The position numbers and the translations under genes were made by a program. Below, one piece after another: positions 24,710 through 31,876 of a DNA stretch of 36,571 bases. The stretch is from positions 1 to 36,571 of the IMG/VR virus record IMGVR_UViG_3300002223_000017; one strand, given 5' to 3'. This stretch comes from a virus. The notes under the pieces were generated by a model that saw nothing but the letters and a program-made list of their open reading frames with translations, was not told the DNA's origin and did not search any database. Each line of letters opens with the position of its first letter. The stretch's first letter is position 1.

Positions 24710-24726
24710 CTCTTATTACACTTAAA

Positions 24727-26028
24727 TCAATGACCTGTCATTTTCATTGAGCCTATTTGTTGAATAATAGGGAACCTCACCGAAGTGTAATATCTCAACG
24801 CCGTCGTAATATGCTGATATTGACTATCTTTTTCTTGGAAGCTTGAACCATCTTTTAATTGAGTGGTAGATAACCCCTTATCAGTATATTTACAAATTGA
24901 CGGATTTACATAAAAATTAATCTCATCCAGTGCGTTTAATATCCTAGCCCTTAAACTGTTTTGCCCGTCCATAATCGACTTTGTGGAATAAGGTATTCTA
25001 TCTGTTACCGTCCAACCATCGGATTTTAATATCTCTTTAATTGAACTCCATGATGACTCTTGACTGTGTTTCTCTCCTGCTCGTCCTGCTGGGTCACCGT
25101 ATAGAAACACTTGTTTGATTTTTGAGTCTTTATACCGTTGTACGAATTCCATCGCTGCATTCTTTGCGACGGCACTTTCTAATATGATCTCATCCACCAC
25201 ATAGGAAACGTTACCGTACTCCTGAATAATAGCCGATGACATAGGGGTATAGTTGAAGTCATGCGTCCAAATAATCGGGCGGTTTTCATCGTATATCTTA
25301 TCAGTATGATTAGCTTTTGAGTAATCTTCATAGATACGCCCTGTTGCTGTCTCAAAGCTTGCCTCATACTCTTGTAAGTATTGTTTACGGCTCATCCGTC
25401 GCTTTGCCGCTTCGATTGTTGCAGCGGGTAGAATGTCCGACGATTTCCAGTGGTAAAGCTTCCATTGTGGGTCGTTTGCTGTTTCGGAATAGGTAGCCAT
25501 ATCGTAATAGAAGTTTAATCCGTCTGGTACACCAATTAGCCAACACCATGCTAAATAGTCAGGACGTGACGGATTAAATGTATCAAGTGCTGGGGAAATG
25601 TTTGCCTCCCATGCTCCCTCTTTAATGTCGGCTATTTCGTCGATAATACCACCGCTCCAAAATGTACCTTCGATACGTTCGGGTTTATCAAGTCCTAAGA
25701 GTGTGATTGTCGTTCCATTTTTAAAAAATAGTGTGAGTTCTGTTTCTGATGGTGATTTGAGCTTTTGAGATTCAGGCATAAGCTTTTTTAAGTCATTCCA
25801 GTAAATCTTCTTGACTTGGTTTATAGTTGGAGCCGCGACAAAGTATTGCTCATTTGGATTTTTGAGTGCTTGTTTTATTATGTACCGTTTCGCTCTTTCA
25901 GTCTTACCGCTACGACGACCTGCTGGAACTACTTTAAAACGTACATCGTCATTTACAAGGGCTAATTGTACGGGGTGATCGATAAGTTTGTACCATCGTT
26001 TTTTATTGATCTCGGATAGGTATTCCAT
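24727..26028 (-). CDS. Terminase large subunit
   Basis: The ATPase has Walker A PAGRRSGKT (35-43) and Walker B GGIIDE (127-132), with a C-motif region following. The nuclease part starts near residue 250 (THDFNY) and has YGDPAG near residue 308. It packages DNA through the portal. All 433 residues are present, so the neighbouring HNH gene does not interrupt it. Overlaps the small terminase by one base. Confidence 0.93.
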   Translation of the reverse strand: MEYLSEINKKRWYKLIDHPVQLALVNDDVRFKVVPAGRRSGKTERAKRYIIKQALKNPNEQYFVAAPTINQVKKIYWNDLKKLMPESQKLKSPSETELTLFFKNGTTITLLGLDKPERIEGTFWSGGIIDEIADIKEGAWEANISPALDTFNPSRPDYLAWCWLIGVPDGLNFYYDMATYSETANDPQWKLYHWKSSDILPAATIEAAKRRMSRKQYLQEYEASFETATGRIYEDYSKANHTDKIYDENRPIIWTHDFNYTPMSSAIIQEYGNVSYVVDEIILESAVAKNAAMEFVQRYKDSKIKQVFLYGDPAGRAGEKHSQESSWSSIKEILKSDGWTVTDRIPYSTKSIMDGQNSLRARILNALDEINFYVNPSICKYTDKGLSTTQLKDGSSFQEKDSQYQHITTALRYYTSVRFPIIQQIGSMKMTGH

Positions 26029-26543
26029 TAATCTGGCAGTCCGTTAGCAATAGCCAAACTTATGTCCTCTATTGAAAGATTCGTTAATTGATTGTTTTGT
26101 GTGTTTACTTCAATTTTGCTATTTTGTGGATTCGCTATTGACTCAATATCTTTCACCGCTGAAACACCCGCTTTAATGTCTGACGCTGTTTTGTATGTCT
26201 CGCCACGTATTCCTTGACTAATCAATCCTTGAAACGCTGTAAGTAATTGTCGGTTATTTCCTATCAATTTATTATCAGCTGTTAAAGTTGATATTTTTGT
26301 TTCAAACATTTCGCTTATAATTGGATTTTGTGTATAGTTTTGTGCGATTCGTGAAGAGGTCGCATTAATCTCGTCTATGTCGGATTTTACGTCAAATTTA
26401 ATGACCCATTTATCCGTGTTAATCTTATTGGTAAGTATTGCTTTTGGGATATTAAATTTATTACAAATTTCGTCCTTATCGAAGCCCTTCTCGTAAGCCT
26501 CTTTAATTACTTCCCAATTATACTTACTCGGTCTACCTGCCAC
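26028..26543 (-). CDS. Terminase small subunit
   Basis: The start MAGRPSKYNW and the helix-turn-helix at about 17-40 (KGFDKDEICNKFNIPKAILT) match small terminases that recognise the packaging site. A coiled helical middle and a polar tail follow. It is directly upstream of terl, as expected. Confidence 0.85.
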   Translation of the reverse strand: MAGRPSKYNWEVIKEAYEKGFDKDEICNKFNIPKAILTNKINTDKWVIKFDVKSDIDEINATSSRIAQNYTQNPIISEMFETKISTLTADNKLIGNNRQLLTAFQGLISQGIRGETYKTASDIKAGVSAVKDIESIANPQNSKIEVNTQNNQLTNLSIEDISLAIANGLPD

Positions 26544-26588
26544 TTGTTACCTCTTGCGGTTTAATAAATTAAAAGCTATAATGCTTAT

Positions 26589-26663
26589 GCGAATATAGCT
26601 TAAAAGTAAAGCGTTTGGTTTCCAACCAAAGGACGAGAGAGCGTTACTCATCTATTCGCTCCA
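26589..26663 (+). tRNA. tRNA-Gly(TCC)-like gene with an atypical T-arm
   Basis: Acceptor GCGAATA (26589-26595) pairs perfectly with TATTCGC (26653-26659), followed by discriminator T and encoded CCA (26661-26663). T8-A9, a 4-bp D-stem (26598-26601/26609-26612) and a perfect 5-bp anticodon stem with loop TTTCCAA (anticodon TCC at 26621-26623) are all in the right places. U73 fits tRNA-Gly. The 22 bases for variable loop plus T-arm lack the TTCRA loop and pair poorly. The 3' 20 bases overlap, antisense, the end of the mom-like gene. It may be degenerate or a special tRNA. Confidence 0.6.
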
Positions 26664-27363
26664 TATCTCTAACCCATTCCCCTTTATACATTCCGATATT
26701 TAACTCATTTATTTTACTAAATGGTATAAACTGCCCTGTAAATCTTTCTTTTGCTTTTGGATTTATAAAATAGATGTACTTGTACATATAGCCTATTAAT
26801 GGCTTCCAACCTATAAAACATTCATCTAGGTATTTACGCTCATTTGAATATCCCTTAGCTTTCATTTCTTTTGTATATTTGTTTTTTTGCGAAGGGCTGA
26901 AATTAATAAAGTGTGTTTTTTCTCCATTTGGAAGTTCTATAATTCGGTTATTTTCTTTTATCTGTGTTAAATAAAAATTACTAGCTTGATAAATTGTTCC
27001 GTGTCCACATTGTGTTCCGTCTGCAAAACTAACAACCCATTCAATCTGTGGAGCATTTTTCTTCATCCATTTAAAAGCCATAGCTATAGCTCTTGATTCT
27101 GCGAATCTTGGAAGTGCATCGCTAAAAGCCATCCGATTTAGCTCTAGCATTCCGCTCCATTCTGTACCGCTTACAAGCGGTAGCATTTTGCGTTTATCAG
27201 TAGGGCTTCCAAATTGCATTGCCCCTAATAATAATCCCTTGTAAAATACTCCGAAGTTTAAATTACTATTTTGAACAACTTTACCACTGTAATGATATTT
27301 TTTTACGATTTTATCTGCCTCTGTTTTGGCTATTGGTTTAATTATTATCTCTTTAGCTGACAC
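26644..27363 (-). CDS. Mom-like DNA adenine modification protein
   Basis: The sequence follows the Mom family plan of GNAT-like proteins: KKYHYSG (21-27), a FGVF strand (37-40), ELNRM (74-78), ESRAIA (89-94) and SFADGTQCGHGTIYQ (112-126). In Mu, Mom converts adenine in phage DNA to a carbamoylmethyl form that blocks restriction. The start is GTG with a GAGG site. Its 3' end overlaps the tRNA-like gene on the other strand by 20 bases. A ParB-N protein is encoded just upstream. Confidence 0.85.
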   Translation of the reverse strand: MSAKEIIIKPIAKTEADKIVKKYHYSGKVVQNSNLNFGVFYKGLLLGAMQFGSPTDKRKMLPLVSGTEWSGMLELNRMAFSDALPRFAESRAIAMAFKWMKKNAPQIEWVVSFADGTQCGHGTIYQASNFYLTQIKENNRIIELPNGEKTHFINFSPSQKNKYTKEMKAKGYSNERKYLDECFIGWKPLIGYMYKYIYFINPKAKERFTGQFIPFSKINELNIGMYKGEWVRDMERIDE

Positions 27364-27455
27364 TTAATAACCTCATTTTCTTTTGTAAATTTGCCGATGC
27401 AAAAATCATAAACTTCTTGTGTTCTACCATCTTTAGTTGTTACAATCCAAACCAT
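27345..27455 (-). CDS. Small ORF between parB-like and mom-like genes (36 aa)
   Basis: GAGG lies 7 bases before its ATG at 27455. It overlaps the end of the ParB-N gene by 23 bases and the start of mom by 19 bases, so the three are tightly coupled. The peptide starts MVWIVTTKDGR and is beta-like, then basic. No function known. In Mu, mom needs a small partner gene (com), but no zinc motif is present here. Confidence 0.55.
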   Translation of the reverse strand: MVWIVTTKDGRTQEVYDFCIGKFTKENEVIKCQLKR

Positions 27456-28050
27456 TTTTAAAAACCTCGCATATATAATATAGTGCGTTACCGTTGCTGT
27501 TTTCATTGATTCCAGCAGGGTCATGCAATGGATACAGCTTAGCATCTTTTATGGCTTTTTCTATCAATTCATGTTGCTCGTCCGAAACAGTAAATGTCAT
27601 GTTACGAATAGGCTCACGATCACCAGTTGGAAGGTCTATTTCAATCTCATCTACTTCCTCATTTTCGTTAAAATCAAAATCAAAACCTAACTTCGAATAA
27701 TCAAAATTTAGCTCGTCCAATTCGATTAATTCAAGTTGTAACAAATCTTCATCCCACCCACTATTTAATGCGAGTTTATTGTCTGCGATAATGTACGCTT
27801 TTTTCTGCGCCTCTGTGAGGTGTGACAGCTCAATCGTTGGCACTTCTTCAAGCCCTAATCGTTGTGCCGCCATAACACGCCCATGCCCCGCTATTATGCC
27901 GTTATCACCATCTGTCAAAATAGGATTAGTAAACCCAAACTCTTTTATACTCGCCATGATCTGTGCTACTTGCTCATCACTATGCGTTCTGCTATTCCGT
28001 GCGTATGGCACTAACTCTTTGACTGATTTATAAACTATTTCTTGTTTCAT
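27433..28050 (-). CDS. ParB N-terminal domain protein
   Basis: Residues 1-90 are a ParB/Srx-type domain: ARNSRTHSDEQVAQI (17-31), FGFTNPILTD (38-47), then GHGRVMAAQRLG (55-66), followed by the E.P...I..LTEAQK segment. In phages such domains often stand beside or are fused to DNA methylases; here it precedes a Mom-like modifier. The domain may be a nuclease or NTP-binding unit. The acidic middle and C-terminal helix have no clear match. Confidence 0.82.
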   Translation of the reverse strand: MKQEIVYKSVKELVPYARNSRTHSDEQVAQIMASIKEFGFTNPILTDGDNGIIAGHGRVMAAQRLGLEEVPTIELSHLTEAQKKAYIIADNKLALNSGWDEDLLQLELIELDELNFDYSKLGFDFDFNENEEVDEIEIDLPTGDREPIRNMTFTVSDEQHELIEKAIKDAKLYPLHDPAGINENSNGNALYYICEVFKNGLDCNN

Positions 28051-28208
28051 CTCTTTACCCCATCATTAGTCTTAATACTAGGCACTTCCCAAACTCTCTT
28101 TAGTTCACCACCACATAACTCACAATGCTCGATTCGGTCACTTTCGCTCATAGGCTTTGATATTGTTAATTGTATAGTGCATTTGGGGCATACGTAATTG
28201 TAAATCAA
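28047..28208 (-). CDS. FmdB-like zinc-ribbon protein (53 aa)
   Basis: CPKC (7-10) and CELCGG (29-34) form a four-Cys zinc ribbon with the short strands expected of FmdB-type regulators (KPMSESDRIEHC in between). The best start is a TTG at 28208 behind AGAGG, overlapping the previous stop as TTGA. The end overlaps the ParB-N start (ATGA). It may be a small regulator or a Com-like partner for mom; that link is inference only. Confidence 0.65.
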   Translation of the reverse strand: MIYNYVCPKCTIQLTISKPMSESDRIEHCELCGGELKRVWEVPSIKTNDGVKR

Positions 28209-28546
28209 AATAAACCTCTTTGTAAGTGTGAGTTTTCTGCTATACCCTTTTTAAATTGAGAGTATGGGATATTGCTTAAATCAAGTAAACCTTGTAAGTA
28301 GCGAATATAGCACGATTCAGTTGCAAAAGTCAATCCTTTGCTACACTCTAAAATAACACTTTGTGGTTGTGCAGTGATTAGGTCGATAGTTTCCACGTAG
28401 TTTTCAAGCTTAACGGCTTCTAAGTGCTTTAAGATCACCGTGATAGCTATCTCTTGCTTATGGAATGAACGGATAACAAACGCAACAAGATACAAGTCAT
28501 CGTTTAAAATTTCCGATAACTGGTAAAATTGTTGTGCTGTATTCAC
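28205..28546 (-). CDS. Hypothetical helical protein (113 aa)
   Basis: Mostly helical with four or five amphipathic helices and two Cys. It starts 3 bases after the upstream gene and ends in a TTGA overlap with the zinc-ribbon gene. No known family was recognised. Confidence 0.65.
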   Translation of the reverse strand: MNTAQQFYQLSEILNDDLYLVAFVIRSFHKQEIAITVILKHLEAVKLENYVETIDLITAQPQSVILECSKGLTFATESCYIRYLQGLLDLSNIPYSQFKKGIAENSHLQRGLF

Positions 28547-28549
28547 ATT

Positions 28550-28828
28550 CTAACCTAATCTACCATTAATCAAATCATCGGAATAGGCTCGCTTCAACCC
28601 TTCAAACTGCATGTCTTTTCTTGCAATAGCATTCTCATATTGAGTGAGCATCTTATTTTGCTTTTCGATGTGTTGTTGTAGTTTGTAAACGGTTGAGTTA
28701 GCAATACCTAAACGTCGGTTAATATCCTCATTATCATCATGTGATAATTGTAGCTCTATTTCTAACGCTTCTGCATAAATCTCTAATAGTTCAATATCAT
28801 CACGTAGTTTTCGTTTACTTACACTCAT
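28550..28828 (-). CDS. Hypothetical coiled-coil protein (92 aa)
   Basis: It has two long charged helices (about 5-32 and 45-82) with a break at NSTVYK. The end of the upstream gene overlaps its start by 4 bases. Function unknown. Confidence 0.65.
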   Translation of the reverse strand: MSVSKRKLRDDIELLEIYAEALEIELQLSHDDNEDINRRLGIANSTVYKLQQHIEKQNKMLTQYENAIARKDMQFEGLKRAYSDDLINGRLG

Positions 28829-29016
28829 ATAATCACCTTTTTATTAGTCTCAATACGTCGGGCAAAAGGTGAATTAAAACCCGACTTATTCAAACTATTA
28901 TGACCTCTTAACCTATCTTGCGAAGCTACCATTGGCACCTTATCAGAAAAGAGGAACCTTTTATGAAACACACTATTGCATACTAGACGAATTCGGTCTT
29001 CTGCGGTGTGCTTCAT
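28825..29016 (-). CDS. Hypothetical basic protein (63 aa)
   Basis: A short, Arg/Lys/Asn-rich protein with an ATG behind a weak CGGAA site at the end of a structured leader. It overlaps the next gene by 4 bases. No family was recognised and the reading frame rests on operon position alone. Confidence 0.55.
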   Translation of the reverse strand: MKHTAEDRIRLVCNSVFHKRFLFSDKVPMVASQDRLRGHNSLNKSGFNSPFARRIETNKKVII

Positions 29017-29025
29017 TAAAAGTTC

Positions 29026-29095
29026 CGACGCTCACCTTTCGTGAGTTTGTCGATTCAACCACCGATTGCTCAGTGATTGCGTATGTGTTATTATA
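29026..29095 (-). promoter_or_regulatory. -10 box and structured leader of the 29016-26644 operon
   Basis: TATAAT reads on the minus strand at 29095-29090. The leader RNA can form a 9-bp hairpin (29079-29071 with 29064-29056, two G-U) and a second hairpin (29045-29041 with 29035-29031) inside a 4-bp helix (29052-29049 with 29029-29026) that ends next to the ribosome site. It may control the first gene. Confidence 0.45.
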
Positions 29096-29136
29096 GCTTA
29101 TTTATCTTAAAATGGTGCTAAAATAAACTCTTATTA

Positions 29137-29430
29137 TTATAAAAGTTCAATTTTTCTAATTCCTTCAATCTTAGTAATATGCCCTTTTTTAAGCCAGTTT
29201 TTAGAGCAATTCTCTAGTAATAAAAACATGATTGGCTCATCGCTTAAAAATCCACCAAATGTAAGCTGATTTTTTTCATTTTCAATACAACACACTATTT
29301 CAGCGATAAAAAATGTATTCTCATCACTATAAAAATATCTTTCAACTTTTACCTTATCACCTATTTTAACCCCTAGTTTGTTTAAATATTCCACTTGTTG
29401 TTTATATCTGATTTGTGATTTCTTTTGCAT
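29137..29430 (-). CDS. Hypothetical protein under pseudoknot control (97 aa)
   Basis: The ATG at 29430 is chosen because GGGAG lies 7 bases before it; the ATG at 29448 lies inside the pseudoknot and lacks a site. The protein is beta-rich with an SH3-like or tudor-like order: GVKIGDKVKVERY, then IAEIVCC and LTFGGF strands. No known family was recognised. It shares its leader plan with the homing endonuclease gene. Confidence 0.65.
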   Translation of the reverse strand: MQKKSQIRYKQQVEYLNKLGVKIGDKVKVERYFYSDENTFFIAEIVCCIENEKNQLTFGGFLSDEPIMFLLLENCSKNWLKKGHITKIEGIRKIELL

Positions 29431-29437
29431 TGCAGGA

Positions 29438-29500
29438 CTCCCATCCATAAGTTGATAAAGAGATAGGAGGATGGGAGGTCGTAACCTATCCCTCTATCAA
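29438..29500 (-). ncRNA. SD-sequestering H-type pseudoknot leader (copy 2)
   Basis: Read on the minus strand: stem 1 pairs 29500-29485 with 29467-29452 (16 bp, two G-U), and stem 2 pairs 29477-29469 with 29446-29438 (9 bp, perfect). L1 is 7, L2 is 1 and L3 is 5 bases. The last strand of stem 2 ends in GGGAG, the Shine-Dalgarno, 7 bases before the ATG. The sequence differs from copy 1 (24631-24688) but fold, L2 length, SD position and the TGCAATG ending are the same. Confidence 0.75.
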
Positions 29501-29514
29501 ATTATTACAGTCTA

Positions 29515-29520
29515 ATTATA
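29515..29520 (-). promoter_or_regulatory. -10 box before pseudoknot copy 2
   Basis: TATAAT on the minus strand. Transcription starting about 7 bases later would place the RNA 5' end a few bases before stem 1. ATTACAG (29504-29510) and CTGTAAT (29522-29528) are a 7-bp inverted repeat around the box, which could be an operator. Confidence 0.5.
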
Positions 29521-29542
29521 GCTGTAATTCCTTAATTTTTTG

Positions 29543-29899
29543 CTAAATCCCCAAATATTCCGTAATAACTTTTTTCGCTTCATCGAACGAATAGCATACG
29601 AAGCACATATACCCACTTGCAGATAACCCAGCTATCCATTCACGCTGATTTTCAGATACTTTTCCTTTTACGCTCTTCATCTCGATGAACAGACCATGAG
29701 CGTGTATTGATGGGTATGCAAGGAAAATATCAGGTACTCCACTTTTTACACCCTCTGCTTTTAGTTTGGTAGCAGTAACGATATTTCGATGCCCGCCGTT
29801 AGGGATTGCAAACATCATTGTAAATTGTGGATGTTTTGCGCTTTGAAGTTTTGCCCATGTAAATAGTTTTTTTTGCTCTTCGTGCTCAGTTTGTTTCAC
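29543..29899 (-). CDS. VRR-NUC domain nuclease
   Basis: The whole protein is one VRR-NUC domain: E5-Q9 at the start, NGGHR (34-38), GVPDIFL (54-60, catalytic Asp), GLFIEMK (69-75, Glu and Lys) and Q85. Such stand-alone phage nucleases cut branched or flapped DNA and are common in replication or recombination regions. It overlaps the HNH gene by 14 bases. Confidence 0.88.
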   Translation of the reverse strand: MKQTEHEEQKKLFTWAKLQSAKHPQFTMMFAIPNGGHRNIVTATKLKAEGVKSGVPDIFLAYPSIHAHGLFIEMKSVKGKVSENQREWIAGLSASGYMCFVCYSFDEAKKVITEYLGI

Positions 29900-30221
29900 T
29901 TTTGTACTCCAAATAATATTTATGTGCTATTGCGCGTTGTTCTTCAATCGGATACACTTCACGCCATTTTTTAGGCGTTCGGTGTGGTGATAAAAACTCA
30001 TCGTGCTGATGATGGTTATTGCACAATGGCAGAACTTCACGGTCATTTTTAATATCGGTAGAATTATTTTTTACATGGTGTAATTCTATGTATGGGCTAT
30101 TACATACAATACACCCAAAGCCTTGCGAGTGCATCCATGATAAAAACGTCTTATCTTTTATCGGTTTTGGCTTCAATGGTGCTTTATGCTGTAGCTGTTG
30201 TGATTTTGATATACCAATCAT
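29886..30221 (-). CDS. HNH nuclease, Ref-like
   Basis: CIVC (37-40), IELHHV (45-50), KNDREVLPLCNNHH (58-71) and a following H80 form an HNH finger as in the P1 Ref-type recombination nucleases (Ref needs RecA to cut in D-loops). That link fits a phage with its own ssDNA recombination genes. The start overlaps the previous stop (ATGA). Confidence 0.8.
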   Translation of the reverse strand: MIGISKSQQLQHKAPLKPKPIKDKTFLSWMHSQGFGCIVCNSPYIELHHVKNNSTDIKNDREVLPLCNNHHQHDEFLSPHRTPKKWREVYPIEEQRAIAHKYYLEYKSETN

Positions 30222-30385
30222 TTTTTATAAACCTGTGGAAATATATCTTTGCTATCTTCTTCCGCATACTCAATTCCGCGCTCAAAACCTCCTTTTGCGT
30301 ATCGGTATAAAAACCCTGCTACGAAAAAAACTGACGCAACAACTATGCCGATAAAAGTTGCAATCATCCAAATAACGATTTTCAT
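30218..30385 (-). CDS. Small single-pass membrane protein (55 aa)
   Basis: Residues 3-27 form one hydrophobic helix (start MKIVIWMIATFIGIVVAS), followed by a basic turn and an acidic tail. ATGA overlaps exist at both ends. Function unknown. Confidence 0.6.
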   Translation of the reverse strand: MKIVIWMIATFIGIVVASVFFVAGFLYRYAKGGFERGIEYAEEDSKDIFPQVYKK

Positions 30386-30534
30386 TTTATTCCACTTTGC
30401 AACAGATAATAAGCCAACAACGCCTCATATATTCTATGATACGCTTCATTGTTTCTATAATTAGCGATTGTGTTCCGGTGGAGACCGTAGAAGTCGCCTA
30501 TTTTTTGGTTGGATGGTTTTTTGGTTTTAGTCAT
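30382..30534 (-). CDS. Small HTH protein (50 aa)
   Basis: Residues 10-28 (QKIGDFYGLHRNTIANYRN) read as a helix-turn-helix with a basic recognition helix; a basic start (TKTKK) and a short C-terminal helix complete it. It resembles the small phage regulators with one HTH. It overlaps genes on both sides by 3-4 bases. Confidence 0.65.
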   Translation of the reverse strand: MTKTKKPSNQKIGDFYGLHRNTIANYRNNEAYHRIYEALLAYYLLQSGIK

Positions 30535-30932
30535 TTAACTTCTACCCATCTACTTGCAGATGTTCTAGCAAAGTTTTTTCCATCTTTTTGAAAAAATGAG
30601 CTTTGAGAACTAAAATAGCTAGAGGCAATCCATCCATCATCGCATAGCTTTTTAGCTTCATCATATGCAATATCTTTTCTTTCTGAATATGTTGTCTCTG
30701 GAATCTCAAACTCTAATGTTTTTCTTTCAATTTGCATACCAACTTTATCTAATCCGTTTACTGAAATATCACAATCAATATATGCTAATCCAGTGATAGC
30801 CTCTGCAAAATCTGCAAGCGAAATTTTTGCTTCTACAAATTCAATTGACGATAATTCATCTTTTATTTGTATAGATATTATTCCATTGCCTTTATTACTT
30901 GATTGTCTTGATATTGTTATCTTACCTTTCAT
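30531..30932 (-). CDS. Conserved-type phage protein of unknown function (133 aa)
   Basis: This is the first gene after a perfect consensus promoter. The ATG at 30932 has AAGGTGG upstream; an earlier in-frame ATG at 30971 overlaps the promoter. Segments such as ISIQIKDELSSIEFVEAKIS and LADFAEAITGLAYIDC are of the kind seen in many phage early genes. The function is not known to me. Confidence 0.7.
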   Translation of the reverse strand: MKGKITISRQSSNKGNGIISIQIKDELSSIEFVEAKISLADFAEAITGLAYIDCDISVNGLDKVGMQIERKTLEFEIPETTYSERKDIAYDEAKKLCDDGWIASSYFSSQSSFFQKDGKNFARTSASRWVEVK

Positions 30933-30959
30933 ATTCTCCACCTTCTTTAAATATCCGTT

Positions 30960-30988
30960 ATTATAACACAAATAATATGTAATGTCAA
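30960..30988 (-). promoter_or_regulatory. Consensus sigma-70 promoter
   Basis: On the minus strand TTGACA (30988-30983) and TATAAT (30965-30960) are exactly 17 bases apart. It drives the nuclease operon beginning at 30932. Confidence 0.9.
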
Positions 30989-31007
30989 GTATTTATGCAA
31001 AATTTGT

Positions 31008-31559
31008 TTAATTTCTTGTTACTAACCCATCCACTAATGCGGATACGGTTGTGTTTTGGCGTGTGCCAATCTGTTTAATATCTCGGTGCAAATACTTCTC
31101 TAGTTGTTCAATTACTTTGCGCTCTAAGCTATTAGGCTCTTGCTCATTTACTTTCATAATGATTTTTTTACCACCAAGCTCATTTAGGACGCATACTTGC
31201 TTATCCGAAAGATTAAAAGTCAATCTCATGTCTATCTTGTTCAGAATCTGAATATAGCCCTCCCCTTTTTCCTCAGCGTGGCTAAGTGCTGTTTTATTCA
31301 TTGAGTGCATAAGACTAACTATTTCCTTTGCTTCTGCAATAAAATCGTTTTTAGGCGTGTTTGTGTAACGCTCAGATACTATTTTGACTCGATCAAGCCC
31401 GTTCTTGAATGAAAACTCATCACCACTTAGGTCTTTGAAGAACTCTTTATACTTTGCGGGAGGTATGTTTGTAATGTAATCTGATATTTCAGCATCTACG
31501 AAATGACCGCCGACTATTTTTAACTTAGATTTTATATCGAGTATTAACTGGTTTTTCAT
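31008..31559 (-). CDS. Hypothetical protein in the replication operon (183 aa)
   Basis: It has an N-terminal helical domain (1-70), then helices rich in Lys and Glu, and a C-terminal region from about 135 that looks like a compact helical DNA-binding unit (YLHRDIKQIGTRQNTTVSAL). It overlaps the YopX gene by 4 bases. No family was recognised. Confidence 0.65.
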   Translation of the reverse strand: MKNQLILDIKSKLKIVGGHFVDAEISDYITNIPPAKYKEFFKDLSGDEFSFKNGLDRVKIVSERYTNTPKNDFIAEAKEIVSLMHSMNKTALSHAEEKGEGYIQILNKIDMRLTFNLSDKQVCVLNELGGKKIIMKVNEQEPNSLERKVIEQLEKYLHRDIKQIGTRQNTTVSALVDGLVTRN

Positions 31560-31876
31560 TTTAGTAACTCGGGATTTTCATAAATGTTGCCTATTACTTC
31601 AAATGAATGTTGGCAATGCGAGTGAACATTAAACCCACAATCTTCCCATCTCACTTCGTATGCTAAATAAATTCCACCTTTTAAAATATCACCTTCGTAT
31701 ACCTCAACACCGTTTTTGTCTTTTAGTCCAGTGAATTGCATAAGAGTTTTAACTCGTTTTAATTGGTCATTTAGTGGCTCATATTCTTCAAATGCTAAAT
31801 CATAAACCATTTCATACCCATTTTCATCTTCTCCAAATGGAGGCTTTAACCACGCTCTAAATTTAATCTTTCTCAT
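31556..31876 (-). CDS. YopX family protein
   Basis: It begins MRKIKFRAWL and has LMQFTGLKDKNGVEVYEGDI and a YEVRW strand, then FEVIGNIYENPELL at the end. This is the full YopX pattern, common in phages; the function is unknown. The ATG at 31876 with GGGAGG is preferred to one 18 bases upstream. ATGA overlap with the replication gene. Confidence 0.88.
   Translation of the reverse strand: MRKIKFRAWLKPPFGEDENGYEMVYDLAFEEYEPLNDQLKRVKTLMQFTGLKDKNGVEVYEGDILKGGIYLAYEVRWEDCGFNVHSHCQHSFEVIGNIYENPELLK

Noticed and set aside
24625-24726. Group I intron around the HNH gene
   Set aside because: The terminase and portal genes on both sides are intact, no P7/G-site pattern is seen, and the pairing is a local pseudoknot ending at the ribosome site.
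29504-29528. Terminator for the VRR-NUC gene
   Set aside because: The inverted repeat surrounds a TATAAT box and is not followed by a T run, so an operator or promoter element is more likely.
30019-30354. Plus-strand ORF of 111 aa (and similar ORFs opposite the tape measure and terminase)
   Set aside because: They lie antisense to well-supported genes, have no ribosome site and no family match.
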